IMG/VR virus record: IMGVR_UViG_3300049719_000023
Span: 1-29,352 of that record
DNA from: a virus
Reading direction: 5' to 3' (one strand)
Length of the DNA: 29,352 nucleotides
Under the pieces are notes generated by a model. It was not told the origin of the DNA. It ran no database searches and saw only the letters and a list, made by a program, of their open reading frames with translations. Position 1 is the first letter of the stretch. Each line of letters starts with the position of its first letter. The position numbers and the translations under genes were made by a program. Below, piece by piece: positions 5,676 to 13,845 of this stretch.

Positions 5676-7774
5676 GAAGTCACCGCCTTGATAACCACGA
5701 ATTGCAAGACAGGCGCCTCACTCGCCGATGTCGACGCCGAGTTGTTGCGGATGGTGACGGTGAACGAACCAGATGCCGGCGTGACCGCGATGGTGTAGAG
5801 CCCAAGCGTTCCACCGCTGGCGTGTTGGACGACTACCAGGTCAGTTGCCGCGACGAAGGTATTTGTCACGACGAACGCCTGCGACGTGACTGCCGCCAAC
5901 GTGGTGGTGAACAAGGTAATTTGCCCGCAGAGCTTCGAGAGCGTGACGCCCGTGGTGCGGCTTGTCCCCTGGGTGACGGTGCCGCCTGCGCCAGTGCTGT
6001 ACCCGTGGCCGCCACCGCTCGAAAGAATGGCCCCGGTCACGGTGAGTGATGTCCCGGTGGCAGCGCCGATTGCGGGCGTCGTAAACGCGGGACTGGTCAT
6101 CGTCTGAACGCCGGTGAAGGTGTTGGCCGCATCGGTGCGCGCCACCGTGAAATTGGCATCTGGGACAGTGATGGTCCTCGCTGCCGTTGGCCCCGAGATG
6201 GTCAGCGCCTGCGTGATGGTCGGGACAGTAGTGGCCGAATCCGGGAGGGTGATCGTCCTTGCGGCGGTTGGCCCGGAAAAGGTGAGTTGCTGGGTCGCAG
6301 CGGGCACCGTCGTATTGGAATCCGGCAAAGTTACCGTGCGCGCAGCGGTCGGACCCGAGAAGGTAATCGTTTGCGCCGCCTGCGGGACATTGGTGCTTGA
6401 GCCGGGGAACGTGATCGTCGTGCCGTCGGTCCCGGCCAGCGTGAGCGAGTTCGAGACGTTCAAAACCTTTCCGCTCGCCGGATTCGGGTTGTAGGCGTCT
6501 ACGTCCCACGTCCCTGCGGCGACTGATTTTGTCATCATGACAACGCGCCCACCCGCGCCCGGCCCGAAAATGTAGAGAATTGCGCCGCCGTTTGCCTGCA
6601 ATGTGAGCGCACCCGTGCCCGACGTGGCGTTGTCGAACTCATATTCTGTGTCGGCGAAGGGCAATGTTGTTGCGTCAGGAAGAACGACGGTTTGAACGGA
6701 CGACGATGAGCCGGTGAATACCTGTAACCGAGTGCTCGCGCTCGTGAGGGTCGTGGTGGTCCCAGTCATCGCCGTCGTGGTGAATCCGCGAGGCTGCACA
6801 CTCAGAAGCGTCTGGGTCTGCGCCACCGTGAGGGCGAGCGGGGCTGCCGGGCTGCCGGTGTTGTTGCCTTGGATCGAGTTGGCCGCAAGGTTGGCTTGTT
6901 TGGCCAGCGTGACAGAGGATGCCTGGATCGTGTACGCGCCAGTGGATGAGACGAACACGTCACCGCTTGCCGCCACCGAGGCGTAAGCCGTTCCGCCAGC
7001 GTTGCCCACGAGCAGGTTGCCCGCAGCCGGAACAGTGTTGGGGACGATGCTCGCCAAGGTCTGGGCCGCGTTGGTCACGCTCCCCAAGCTCACGTCCGAG
7101 GCCGTCACCGTGACGTTGCTCGAAAGCGCGTGGCCGTTGACCGTGGTCGAGGTCGCCACGTCGCCGGTCAAGTGCGTTGTCGACGTCGGTATGTACGGTC
7201 CGCCAGGTAGGTCACCGGACACCGCAATGCTAGGCGCTCCGGTCCCAGTGGTGTTCTTGAGCAGTCCTGTGCCGAGACCCGCAAGTGAGGTGCCGTTGAT
7301 CTTGGTGACGGTCGTGGACAGCGCGCCAGTGCTCCCCGTGGCCGTCACGTCGCCAGTACATGAGATCGTCTGGTCGCCAGTATTCGCGCCTGAAAGCGTC
7401 GTGATCCCGAGCTTCGTCTTGATCGTCGAAAGCGTTTCGTCTCCCGTATTCGACCCGCTCACACCGTCGACCTTCGTCTTGTCCGCGCCAGACATGAGCC
7501 CGGACGCTCCGGCCGCCACGACGTTTGCGATGGGGTCGCTGCCCGTCGACACGTGCGTCGAGGCGTGCGCCGTTGGGGTGCGAGAGTCGCTGAGCCGCGA
7601 GTCGTTGCCAATGGTGACGGTGCTGGAAGTGCTGCCGGTGGGCAGATAGGTGATCGCCACCTTCCCCGTGCTGTCCAGGGGGCAGAACATCGACCATCCG
7701 CTGAGGGCGGGACCGGACAGCCCGACGACCGCGAGGGCCAAAACTACGAGAGCAAGAATCCGTTTTCTCATCAT
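5672..7774 (-). CDS. Tail-fibre-like protein with Sec signal peptide and 27-aa repeats
   Basis: The product is 700 aa. The first 26 residues (MMRKRILALVVLALAVVGL...) form a strong export signal. The following sequence is typical of phage fibres: NDSRLSDSRTPTAHAS, GADKTKVDGVSGSNTGD and NTGDQTISCTGDVTATG. Near residues 445-545 there are about four tandem 27-residue repeats of the form TFSGPTAARTxTLPDSxTTVP. The C-terminal 150 residues (from about TSPAFTTPAIG) look like a tip domain ending in VLQFVVIKAVTS. The ATG at 7774 overlaps the stop of the upstream gene (ATGA) and follows AAAGGTG. The combination of a fibre sequence and a secretion signal is odd, because phage fibres are normally assembled in the cytoplasm. 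Exact attachment or receptor function is unknown. Confidence 0.8.
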   Translation of the reverse strand: MMRKRILALVVLALAVVGLSGPALSGWSMFCPLDSTGKVAITYLPTGSTSSTVTIGNDSRLSDSRTPTAHASTHVSTGSDPIANVVAAGASGLMSGADKTKVDGVSGSNTGDETLSTIKTKLGITTLSGANTGDQTISCTGDVTATGSTGALSTTVTKINGTSLAGLGTGLLKNTTGTGAPSIAVSGDLPGGPYIPTSTTHLTGDVATSTTVNGHALSSNVTVTASDVSLGSVTNAAQTLASIVPNTVPAAGNLLVGNAGGTAYASVAASGDVFVSSTGAYTIQASSVTLAKQANLAANSIQGNNTGSPAAPLALTVAQTQTLLSVQPRGFTTTAMTGTTTTLTSASTRLQVFTGSSSSVQTVVLPDATTLPFADTEYEFDNATSGTGALTLQANGGAILYIFGPGAGGRVVMMTKSVAAGTWDVDAYNPNPASGKVLNVSNSLTLAGTDGTTITFPGSSTNVPQAAQTITFSGPTAARTVTLPDSNTTVPAATQQLTFSGPTAARTITLPDSATTVPTITQALTISGPTAARTITVPDANFTVARTDAANTFTGVQTMTSPAFTTPAIGAATGTSLTVTGAILSSGGGHGYSTGAGGTVTQGTSRTTGVTLSKLCGQITLFTTTLAAVTSQAFVVTNTFVAATDLVVVQHASGGTLGLYTIAVTPASGSFTVTIRNNSASTSASEAPVLQFVVIKAVTS
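6168..6410 (-). repeat. Three tandem 81-bp repeats in the fibre gene
   Basis: Units begin at 6168, 6249 and 6330, with a diverged fourth unit continuing from 6411. Each encodes 27 residues of the TFSGPTAARTITLPDS type. The exact 81-base spacing keeps the reading frame, so gain or loss of units would alter fibre length without breaking the gene. Confidence 0.85.
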
Positions 7775-8466
7775 ACTGCACCTTTCAAAATCCACTGTGT
7801 GCCACCAGGGCCAAGCTGCCACGTGAGCTGTGCTCCGGCCGGAGCGGTGAGGTCACCGTTGGCCATCGAAAACGGAACCACCGGGGAGACGACAGAGCCC
7901 CCATTGCGCACGATGCGCCCAGAAGCCAGCGCCAGATAGAAGATGTCACCCGGTTGCAGGCTGCCCGGCGACATGCCGAGAAAGTCCTCGGCGCCCGTGG
8001 CTTTGAGGCAAAAGTACCCGGACGGGATGGTAAGCGATCCCGTTACCGTCGCCGTGTCCGGGCCGAATGGCGTGTGAGGAATAGCAGCGCCTCCTGGCGA
8101 CTTGGCCGCACCGTTCTGCGCTTTGATCACAAAGACGCCGGCTGCCTGGTCGTACTCCAGCACGTCCCCCACGTCGAGGGTGAATGACAGCACGGCGATG
8201 GAGTTGACCACTAGCGACCACGTGATCTGTCCCGCTGTCGTGTTTTGCAGTCGGTAGGCAAGCATTCGGCGAGTGGTCCCGGGCGCGGGCGCAGACATCA
8301 CCGTCACGGGGGATGCGCCGTTTAGCTGCGTGGGTGCTATCGAGGCATCACCCGTCACGCCACCTGCGACGGTAGAATCGACGTAGCTGCCCCAGAAGTA
8401 GGGGTTCGCCGACGGGGTTCCGCCGAGCTTCGCTTGTAGGGTGTCTGTCGATTGGATCGAGATCAT
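7771..8466 (-). CDS. Putative tail fibre/appendage protein
   Basis: This 231-aa protein starts MISIQSTDTLQAKLGGTPSA at the ATG at 8466, preceded by GGGGTGA and 4 bases after the stop of the upstream fibre gene. It lacks a signal peptide, in contrast to the next gene. The sequence is beta-rich with several predicted sheet-forming stretches (ITWSLVVNSIAVLSFTLDVGD, YFCLKATGAEDFLGM, DIFYLALASGRIV) and ends in GPGGTQWILKGAV. It is not recognised as a named family. Its place between two fibre genes suggests a fibre adaptor, tip or capping subunit; that is inference from position. Confidence 0.65.
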   Translation of the reverse strand: MISIQSTDTLQAKLGGTPSANPYFWGSYVDSTVAGGVTGDASIAPTQLNGASPVTVMSAPAPGTTRRMLAYRLQNTTAGQITWSLVVNSIAVLSFTLDVGDVLEYDQAAGVFVIKAQNGAAKSPGGAAIPHTPFGPDTATVTGSLTIPSGYFCLKATGAEDFLGMSPGSLQPGDIFYLALASGRIVRNGGSVVSPVVPFSMANGDLTAPAGAQLTWQLGPGGTQWILKGAV

Positions 8467-8470
8467 GTGG

Positions 8471-10510
8471 TCACCCCAGCAGCAAAGAGATATATCGGAC
8501 CATGGCGGGATTGGCGCCGCCGCCCATTGGAATGTCGCCCGGACCGAGCAAAGAGTTGCCCCCCACGGTTTTGATGTTCGTCCCGCTGACAAGAGTCGCT
8601 TGCTTGGCCGCCAGCGCTGACGCAAGGTCGGTCTGCGCCGAGAGCGTGCCCGTGATGCTGCCCCATGCAGCGGAGACACCGCCCGAGCTTGCACCCGCGC
8701 TGCCCGTGCCGATGACGATGCTCAGCCCCTGGACAAAGAACACGTGCGCGGCGTCGCTCGATGCGATGGCCAACTTAACCGGCAGCTTTCCGCCTGGGTT
8801 CGTGACGCTCGCCTGAAGCAAAATCTGCGTGTAGGCGCCCGTCCCCGTGTAGGTCATGGTCGCGGCGGTCGTGCCGTCGGGGTTGTCCTTGGTGCCGCCG
8901 ACCATCACAGCTATCGTCCCGGTGGTACCAACGTCGGCCTTCGCCCAACCGTTCAGCTCGACGGGGATGGAGCCGGTGGGCAGGTTGTCGAAGTCGCCTA
9001 CCGTCTGCGCGGCCGCTGGGACCACGGGCGTCGTGCTCAGGGTCGGATAGGTGTCGACCAGGGGGACGACGATGGATCCACTCGGGGTGATACCGGCCAT
9101 CGCGAGCGCGAAGGGGCACTTGATCCACGTGGCGTGCGACGGGTCGCTATAGCGCAGAAAAATCGTGACCGGCGTCGGCGAGGTCGTGCTCAACACCGGA
9201 ATCGCGACGAGCTTTGACGTTGGTCCGAAAGGGATGTCGGCCGCTTGATTGTACTGCGGGGCCATCGGGACAGCAGACATGGTGAGCGGCGGGGAGACAA
9301 TCTCGAATAGGTCAGTCCCTACGCCTTCGTCGTCCTTCAAAATCTTCCACTTGAACACCGTTACGCCTGTCGAATCGTCGTCGACGTAGACCTCGGGCAG
9401 ATTCGCAGTCCAAAGTCCAGCCGGCAGCGAGCTGAGTCCAGGCGTACCCGCCAAGGTGATGAAGCTCTGCGGCCCCTCGGCATCGCCAGATAAGTATGTC
9501 CACGACATATCGAGCGTCTCGTTGCTGGCGCCTTCGCTGGTGAGCTGCGGGCCGGTCAGAAGCTCGAACTTGTCGGTCGGGGTGTAGCTCGACGAAACCG
9601 AGAACGTCAGCGCGGTGGTGTCGACCACGATTGGATCCGCCGTGGTCAGGGTGAAGAAATCGCCGTTGTGCTCGGCATTGCTGGGTCCATCGATTTGCAC
9701 AGTCATGCCGCCGCAGATGGTCGCTGGGGTATTGGCATCGGGTGCGCGCTGGATGATCGCCGGGTGGGTTAGGTCGCCAGGATTGACCACCACATAGATG
9801 CCGTATGCCTGCGGCTCGTCGGGACCGAATGGTGTAGAACTCCATGCGAGCAGACGATCTCCAGCAGCGGCCATGATGTCGTCACCACCCGTCTTGCTGA
9901 TCAGTAGGTGCGAATAGAGAGTGCTCTCTCCGACGACAAATCCATTCATCTGCCAGGTATAGAGCGCACCAGGCGAACGTGACCAGGTGAGGTCGAATCC
10001 CACCCCTTCGCCGTGTTGCAGAAGTCCTCGACAACTCGTGCGCAGCTTCGCGTCTGGCACCTTCGCCGTGTAGAGAGTCGAGGCGACGGTCGGCGAAGAC
10101 GCTGCCCCAACAACCAGGTTCGTGATGTTGGTAATCAGCGTTTCGTTGTTGGTGATCGAAGTGATGAACGTCGGGTCGCTGACGATGGCTGCAACATCGG
10201 CGGGCCAAATTTTTGACCAGTCGAGCGGCCCGTAGTCGACCTTGATCCATATCGCCACGGGTAAGTCGGTGAGTGGGTCGATTTGAAGACTAACCGTGTC
10301 CGGTGGATACGGAACAGAAATGTCGTCTAGGTAATACGGATTCACCGAAGGATCGAAGGTAATTTTTATCCACTTGTGCTCATAGTACAGGTCGAGAATG
10401 TTCCCGACCGCGCGCCAAATGGGTACACCGTTCGCCAATGCCGTGGTAATCGACGTCGCTATGATGTCGCCGGCCAGTTCTCCATGTGTACTTGGGTCGG
10501 TCACTCCCAT
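8471..10510 (-). CDS. Putative tail fibre protein
   Basis: The 679-aa product begins MGVTDPSTHGELAGDIIATS. Its C-terminal 60 residues (WGSITGTLSAQTDLASALAA, followed by KQATLVSGTNIKTVGGNSLLGPGDIP) are a pattern common at the ends of phage fibre shafts. The central region is a long series of beta-strand-like segments, with a threonine/asparagine-rich piece near residues 110-135 (FITSITNNETLITNITNLVV) that may form a trimeric coil or beta-helix. It follows the carbohydrate-binding-like appendage gene by 7 bases. It probably forms a side or central fibre of the baseplate; receptor specificity cannot be read from the sequence. Confidence 0.75.
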   Translation of the reverse strand: MGVTDPSTHGELAGDIIATSITTALANGVPIWRAVGNILDLYYEHKWIKITFDPSVNPYYLDDISVPYPPDTVSLQIDPLTDLPVAIWIKVDYGPLDWSKIWPADVAAIVSDPTFITSITNNETLITNITNLVVGAASSPTVASTLYTAKVPDAKLRTSCRGLLQHGEGVGFDLTWSRSPGALYTWQMNGFVVGESTLYSHLLISKTGGDDIMAAAGDRLLAWSSTPFGPDEPQAYGIYVVVNPGDLTHPAIIQRAPDANTPATICGGMTVQIDGPSNAEHNGDFFTLTTADPIVVDTTALTFSVSSSYTPTDKFELLTGPQLTSEGASNETLDMSWTYLSGDAEGPQSFITLAGTPGLSSLPAGLWTANLPEVYVDDDSTGVTVFKWKILKDDEGVGTDLFEIVSPPLTMSAVPMAPQYNQAADIPFGPTSKLVAIPVLSTTSPTPVTIFLRYSDPSHATWIKCPFALAMAGITPSGSIVVPLVDTYPTLSTTPVVPAAAQTVGDFDNLPTGSIPVELNGWAKADVGTTGTIAVMVGGTKDNPDGTTAATMTYTGTGAYTQILLQASVTNPGGKLPVKLAIASSDAAHVFFVQGLSIVIGTGSAGASSGGVSAAWGSITGTLSAQTDLASALAAKQATLVSGTNIKTVGGNSLLGPGDIPMGGGANPAMVRYISLLLG

Positions 10511-10517
10511 TGTCGCC

Positions 10518-11396
10518 TTAGTATCCGAGCAGCCTCACATATGCGGTGGCATTCGGCCCCGATGCCCCAGCACAATGGATGCGTACCAAATTGTTCCCAA
10601 GTTTCTCCGCCCAAGCTCCAACGCCGGGAGCTACTGCGCTGGTTGCCTGCACATTCTGGATTCCAGATCCAAACGCTATGGGCGCTGACAGCGTTACGTC
10701 CACATATCCCGGAGCAATGGGAATGTTTGTAAGCGTGAACGCCAGGTCGCGCACTATAGTCGAGTATCCTAAACGCACATCAAGCACGTCAGCCACGTTC
10801 CCGGCTGTCAGACTAATTCCAGTTGAGGAATAGAAAACGGTCATGTTCGGATTACCCTGTATCAAGTTAACCACGTCAGAATCAAGGTGCGCCCAATGCG
10901 ACCAATAGGTCGGCGATGCGTGGGGCTCATGTGGGCTAGCATGGCCGTTGGCCAGGATGCAAACGTAGCTGTCCCCATCGGACGGTGCGAAAACTACGTC
11001 ATTGACGACATAGTCCACGTCTGACCGATACGCGGGGATGCCGCTTCCCCACGCCGCCCATTTAGTGGGTGAATTCCCTGGGCTGTTGGAGCCTGACCCG
11101 TCACCGATGGACGCCACCACGCACACGAACGTCCTGCCCACGCCGCCACCCCACTGCACGCGGTCACCGACCGAGTATGTCTCGTTGGGGTCGTAGTCAG
11201 TAAGCCCACGCGCGGAAAGATAGCGCCCAACCGCATCGCACTTGTTGAGGATCCAATTCATCCAAGAGAATGGTGGACATGCACTCGCGGCGGTCCATCC
11301 GGTATCTTTTAGGCCACCTGGATCGGCTATACCTGTATCTCCGGCGGGCGCAGCGTTTGCCCAGATGTCAGAAAGGGTCGGCTTTGCGATGCTCAT
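10518..11396 (-). CDS. Baseplate-attached appendage protein with two carbohydrate-binding-like modules
   Basis: The ATG at 11396 (MSIAKPTLSDIWANAAPAGD) follows AAGGAGC and lies one base after the DUF2612 stop; an open frame extends upstream but lacks a good start. The N-terminal 65 residues resemble fibre attachment domains of myoviruses (GDTGIADPG, PPFSWMNWILN). Two modules at about 68-116 and 122-168 share the pattern Y-x4-Y-x2-G/N-D-x-V, a Y/F-V-C strand, and a terminal W-x2-W, as in CBM5/12 (chitin-binding type) folds. The C-terminal ~120 residues are a beta-rich tip (TVFYSSTGISLTAGNVADVL). It likely connects the baseplate to fibres and binds a surface glycan. Total length is 292 aa. Confidence 0.75.
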   Translation of the reverse strand: MSIAKPTLSDIWANAAPAGDTGIADPGGLKDTGWTAASACPPFSWMNWILNKCDAVGRYLSARGLTDYDPNETYSVGDRVQWGGGVGRTFVCVVASIGDGSGSNSPGNSPTKWAAWGSGIPAYRSDVDYVVNDVVFAPSDGDSYVCILANGHASPHEPHASPTYWSHWAHLDSDVVNLIQGNPNMTVFYSSTGISLTAGNVADVLDVRLGYSTIVRDLAFTLTNIPIAPGYVDVTLSAPIAFGSGIQNVQATSAVAPGVGAWAEKLGNNLVRIHCAGASGPNATAYVRLLGY

Positions 11397-11397
11397 A

Positions 11398-12147
11398 TCA
11401 GAAGCTCCTTGCCCAATGGCCTGTGCCTGAAAGGTGGGACGAATTGAAACCAAGCGCGCCCGTGAACAATGCGACGCCTGGATTTGAAGAAGAAGAGAAC
11501 CCAAAGCACCCGGCGTTTTGCCAGTAGGTCAGCAGTGCAACGCCAGAAGGACGCGGCATGATTCCGCCCTTGAGCTGGCGTTGCCCCGATGGGATCGCGA
11601 AGATGCCCGCTTCCCAGTCGTTTACCGCGCGCCCGATGGCTACGAGGGTGGTCATAAATCCGATCTCGCCAATCTTCACGGCGCTAGCTGAGGTCAGGTC
11701 AGGCATGATGATTTGGATCGACTGGAGAAGCTGCGGGACGGTTCCGCCCTTCACGAAGTTGCGGAAAATCTTGGCATTGATGAGCTTCAGATATTGCGCA
11801 TCCGTGAGCGTCTGGGGCGACGTGGTGAGCCCTGCCCCCGGTACCACATTGGTAACTCCGACGATGCGCCCAATGGTGGCGAGCTGCCCCGTTGTTCCGC
11901 CCTGCGCCCCGTGCGTGTTCACGGGGTACGTGACGCCGCCGTCTGGCGTGTAGCTCGTATCATCAAGTGGGTTCAAGTATCGCTGGATGCGTTGGAAAAG
12001 CAATTCCAGATCGTTGGCCATGCCTCCCACGCCGACGATGAGCGTTTGCAAGGATGGGCTCTTCGCGTACTGCGCGCACAGCCGCCCGAGTCCCTGCGTG
12101 AGCGGGTTCCCTGCTTGGCCGATGTACTCTTGTACGGGACTGGACAT
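11398..12147 (-). CDS. Baseplate protein, DUF2612 family (tail protein I-like)
   Basis: DUF2612 proteins sit after baseplate J in simple contractile tails and help join the wedge to fibres. This 249-aa protein has a helical N-terminus with QYAKSPSLQTLIVGVGGMAN and DLELLFQRIQRYLNPLDD, the short IGRIVGV segment, and the later LKLINAKIFRNFVKGGTVPQ motif, all typical of the family. The C-terminal third is beta-rich and Gly/Ser-rich and may carry the fibre contact. The ATG at 12147 follows the baseplate J stop by one base. Confidence 0.8.
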   Translation of the reverse strand: MSSPVQEYIGQAGNPLTQGLGRLCAQYAKSPSLQTLIVGVGGMANDLELLFQRIQRYLNPLDDTSYTPDGGVTYPVNTHGAQGGTTGQLATIGRIVGVTNVVPGAGLTTSPQTLTDAQYLKLINAKIFRNFVKGGTVPQLLQSIQIIMPDLTSASAVKIGEIGFMTTLVAIGRAVNDWEAGIFAIPSGQRQLKGGIMPRPSGVALLTYWQNAGCFGFSSSSNPGVALFTGALGFNSSHLSGTGHWARSF

Positions 12148-12148
12148 C

Positions 12149-13441
12149 CTAGCTCCCGTTCACCGTGACGGTCGAGATGGTGACGAATGAGCCAAATGGC
12201 ACGGGCAGGCTATTGGGCGAAGTCGTCCAGGTTGATCCAGCGTTCGCGCTAAACTCCATGTCGACGAAGTCGAATCCAGGAACGACGCCAAGGAACGACG
12301 AAAGCACGTCGGTCCAGGAAAGCGTTCCTTTGTCGTCTCCGCTGATCGGAATGTTAGGCCGACCCGTGCTGATATTGGATCCGCTCGCCCAGTTGGCAAT
12401 CGCCTGCTTGATTTGGGTCGCGCCATCGGTCGGGAAGTTCATGCGCTGGTTGATATTGATCCGGATCAAGACCGGCATCGCAGTCGCCACGTCGTACTGA
12501 ATCAGGTGTGAGTTGCCCACCTTGTCCAGTGGGTACTTCGATGTCCCGCCCTGCGTGTTGCACCCGTTCCCCTTCAAGGAAAAGATCGTATTTGCGATTG
12601 GGTCCGTACTTGATCCAGTCAGAGATGGATCGGCGCTGCCACCTGGCACCACCTCAACGATGGCCCGCACGGTGTTCGCGTTGATGGTGTTTGTCCCCAC
12701 CATGTACGCCGAGGGGAGGTTGTTTTCCCACACGACCGCATCGATTACGGCCGCGGAGCCGTTCGGCTGCTTCAGCGCTTTCAAGGCCGCTTGGATTCCG
12801 TCGGCCATGCCCTGCGATGCGATGACGGTGGCCTGCTGTCGTCGCACGCGAAGATTCGGATCCGCCTCTGCGATGGCACCGGGAACGCCTACCGTGTTGG
12901 TCACAGAAGCGATCCCCGCGGTGATGGTCACGATCTGAGTCAGCACGCCAGCTCGGGGAGGGCCTCCGCTCGCGAGCGGCCCAATGGTTGTACAAATGAG
13001 CGTACCAAGGACAGTGCCGCCACCGCCGATGGTGTACTGCGCGTTGGGAGACTGGGGCGGCATCCATGAGGTTTGGTCGTCGGTACTCTTGACCGCGAAC
13101 GTGTAGGGCACAACCGTGCCAGGCGTCCCGGTGAACGTGACCGGCGCCGAAGGGTAGCTCTGGCCGTTCTTCGTGATGCCCGTCAGGTAGGCAAGATTCG
13201 CGAGCATGTTCCCGGTGGCGCCGTTTGGGTTCGCCAGGTTTAGCGTATCTCCAGCGATGCCATTCAGGTCATCGAATATCTCGGCCAAAGAACCGATCAC
13301 GTTGCCATCGGCTGACCGTGGGTCGACGTCAGCGTCTGCGCCAAAGGCGCTCTGCCAGATGGTGTTTAGTGCGCTCACCACGTTGGCCAGAGAGGTTTTG
13401 ACAAAGCCCGATGCGGTCAGTTGCGAGTTGAACAGCGACAT
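12149..13441 (-). CDS. Baseplate J-like protein (wedge component)
   Basis: Baseplate J proteins form the main wedge ring (the gp6/gpJ role). This 430-aa protein starts MSLFNSQLTASGFVKTSLAN at an ATG that overlaps the gp25-like stop (TAATG) after GGGAGCC. Family features are the N-terminal DPRSADGNVIGSLAEIFDDL, the GNMLANLAYLTGITKNG stretch, a beta insert with TGTPGTVVPYTFAVKSTDD, the EADPNLRVRRQQ segment and the C-terminal repeat with PVLIRININQRMNFP. The long open frame extends upstream but out of family. Confidence 0.9.
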   Translation of the reverse strand: MSLFNSQLTASGFVKTSLANVVSALNTIWQSAFGADADVDPRSADGNVIGSLAEIFDDLNGIAGDTLNLANPNGATGNMLANLAYLTGITKNGQSYPSAPVTFTGTPGTVVPYTFAVKSTDDQTSWMPPQSPNAQYTIGGGGTVLGTLICTTIGPLASGGPPRAGVLTQIVTITAGIASVTNTVGVPGAIAEADPNLRVRRQQATVIASQGMADGIQAALKALKQPNGSAAVIDAVVWENNLPSAYMVGTNTINANTVRAIVEVVPGGSADPSLTGSSTDPIANTIFSLKGNGCNTQGGTSKYPLDKVGNSHLIQYDVATAMPVLIRININQRMNFPTDGATQIKQAIANWASGSNISTGRPNIPISGDDKGTLSWTDVLSSFLGVVPGFDFVDMEFSANAGSTWTTSPNSLPVPFGSFVTISTVTVNGS

Positions 13442-13845
13442 TATGGCAAGGCTCCCGCGACGCTGAATGCGCCACCGTTCTCTGTCACGCCGCTTGCGGT
13501 GCAAGTCGCCGCGCGCGAGGTGTGGTTGAAGTTCAGCGAAAAAGCAGTCAGCGAGTTGACTCCAGGCACGCTCAAGATTGCCGCCTTGATGAGCGCTTCC
13601 GCGCGCGCAAGGTCAGCGGGGAACACCCCCATGATGGGTGTCGTGGTTGAATTGGGCTGCGCGTACCAGGGTATTCCGCGGGTCACGTCGAGGAACCACT
13701 CGCCAAGGATTAGCTGAAGCTCGCACGAAACGGATTGCTCAATCGCCGGGTCGCCGGTAAGGTAGCTGTTGAGGCCGTGTCCGCCCGCAACGTCCCAATA
13801 TGCCCCCGCGCCCGATCCAACCTTGATGAGATTGCGGCACTTCAT
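13441..13845 (-). CDS. Baseplate wedge protein, gp25/GPW-like
   Basis: The 134-aa product matches the gp25-like lysozyme-fold wedge proteins in size and place, between spike and baseplate J. Visible features are an SYLTGDPAIEQSVSCELQLI stretch (the helix that usually includes the E-L/E-I-Q-x-L motif), then LGEWFLDVTRGIPWYAQ, which fits gp25-type proteins that carry EW-F-D-x-x-x-GIPW. The C-terminal part ends with an SVPGVNSLTAFSLNFNH beta segment. Its ATG overlaps the spike stop (ATGA). Confidence 0.85.
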   Translation of the reverse strand: MKCRNLIKVGSGAGAYWDVAGGHGLNSYLTGDPAIEQSVSCELQLILGEWFLDVTRGIPWYAQPNSTTTPIMGVFPADLARAEALIKAAILSVPGVNSLTAFSLNFNHTSRAATCTASGVTENGGAFSVAGALP

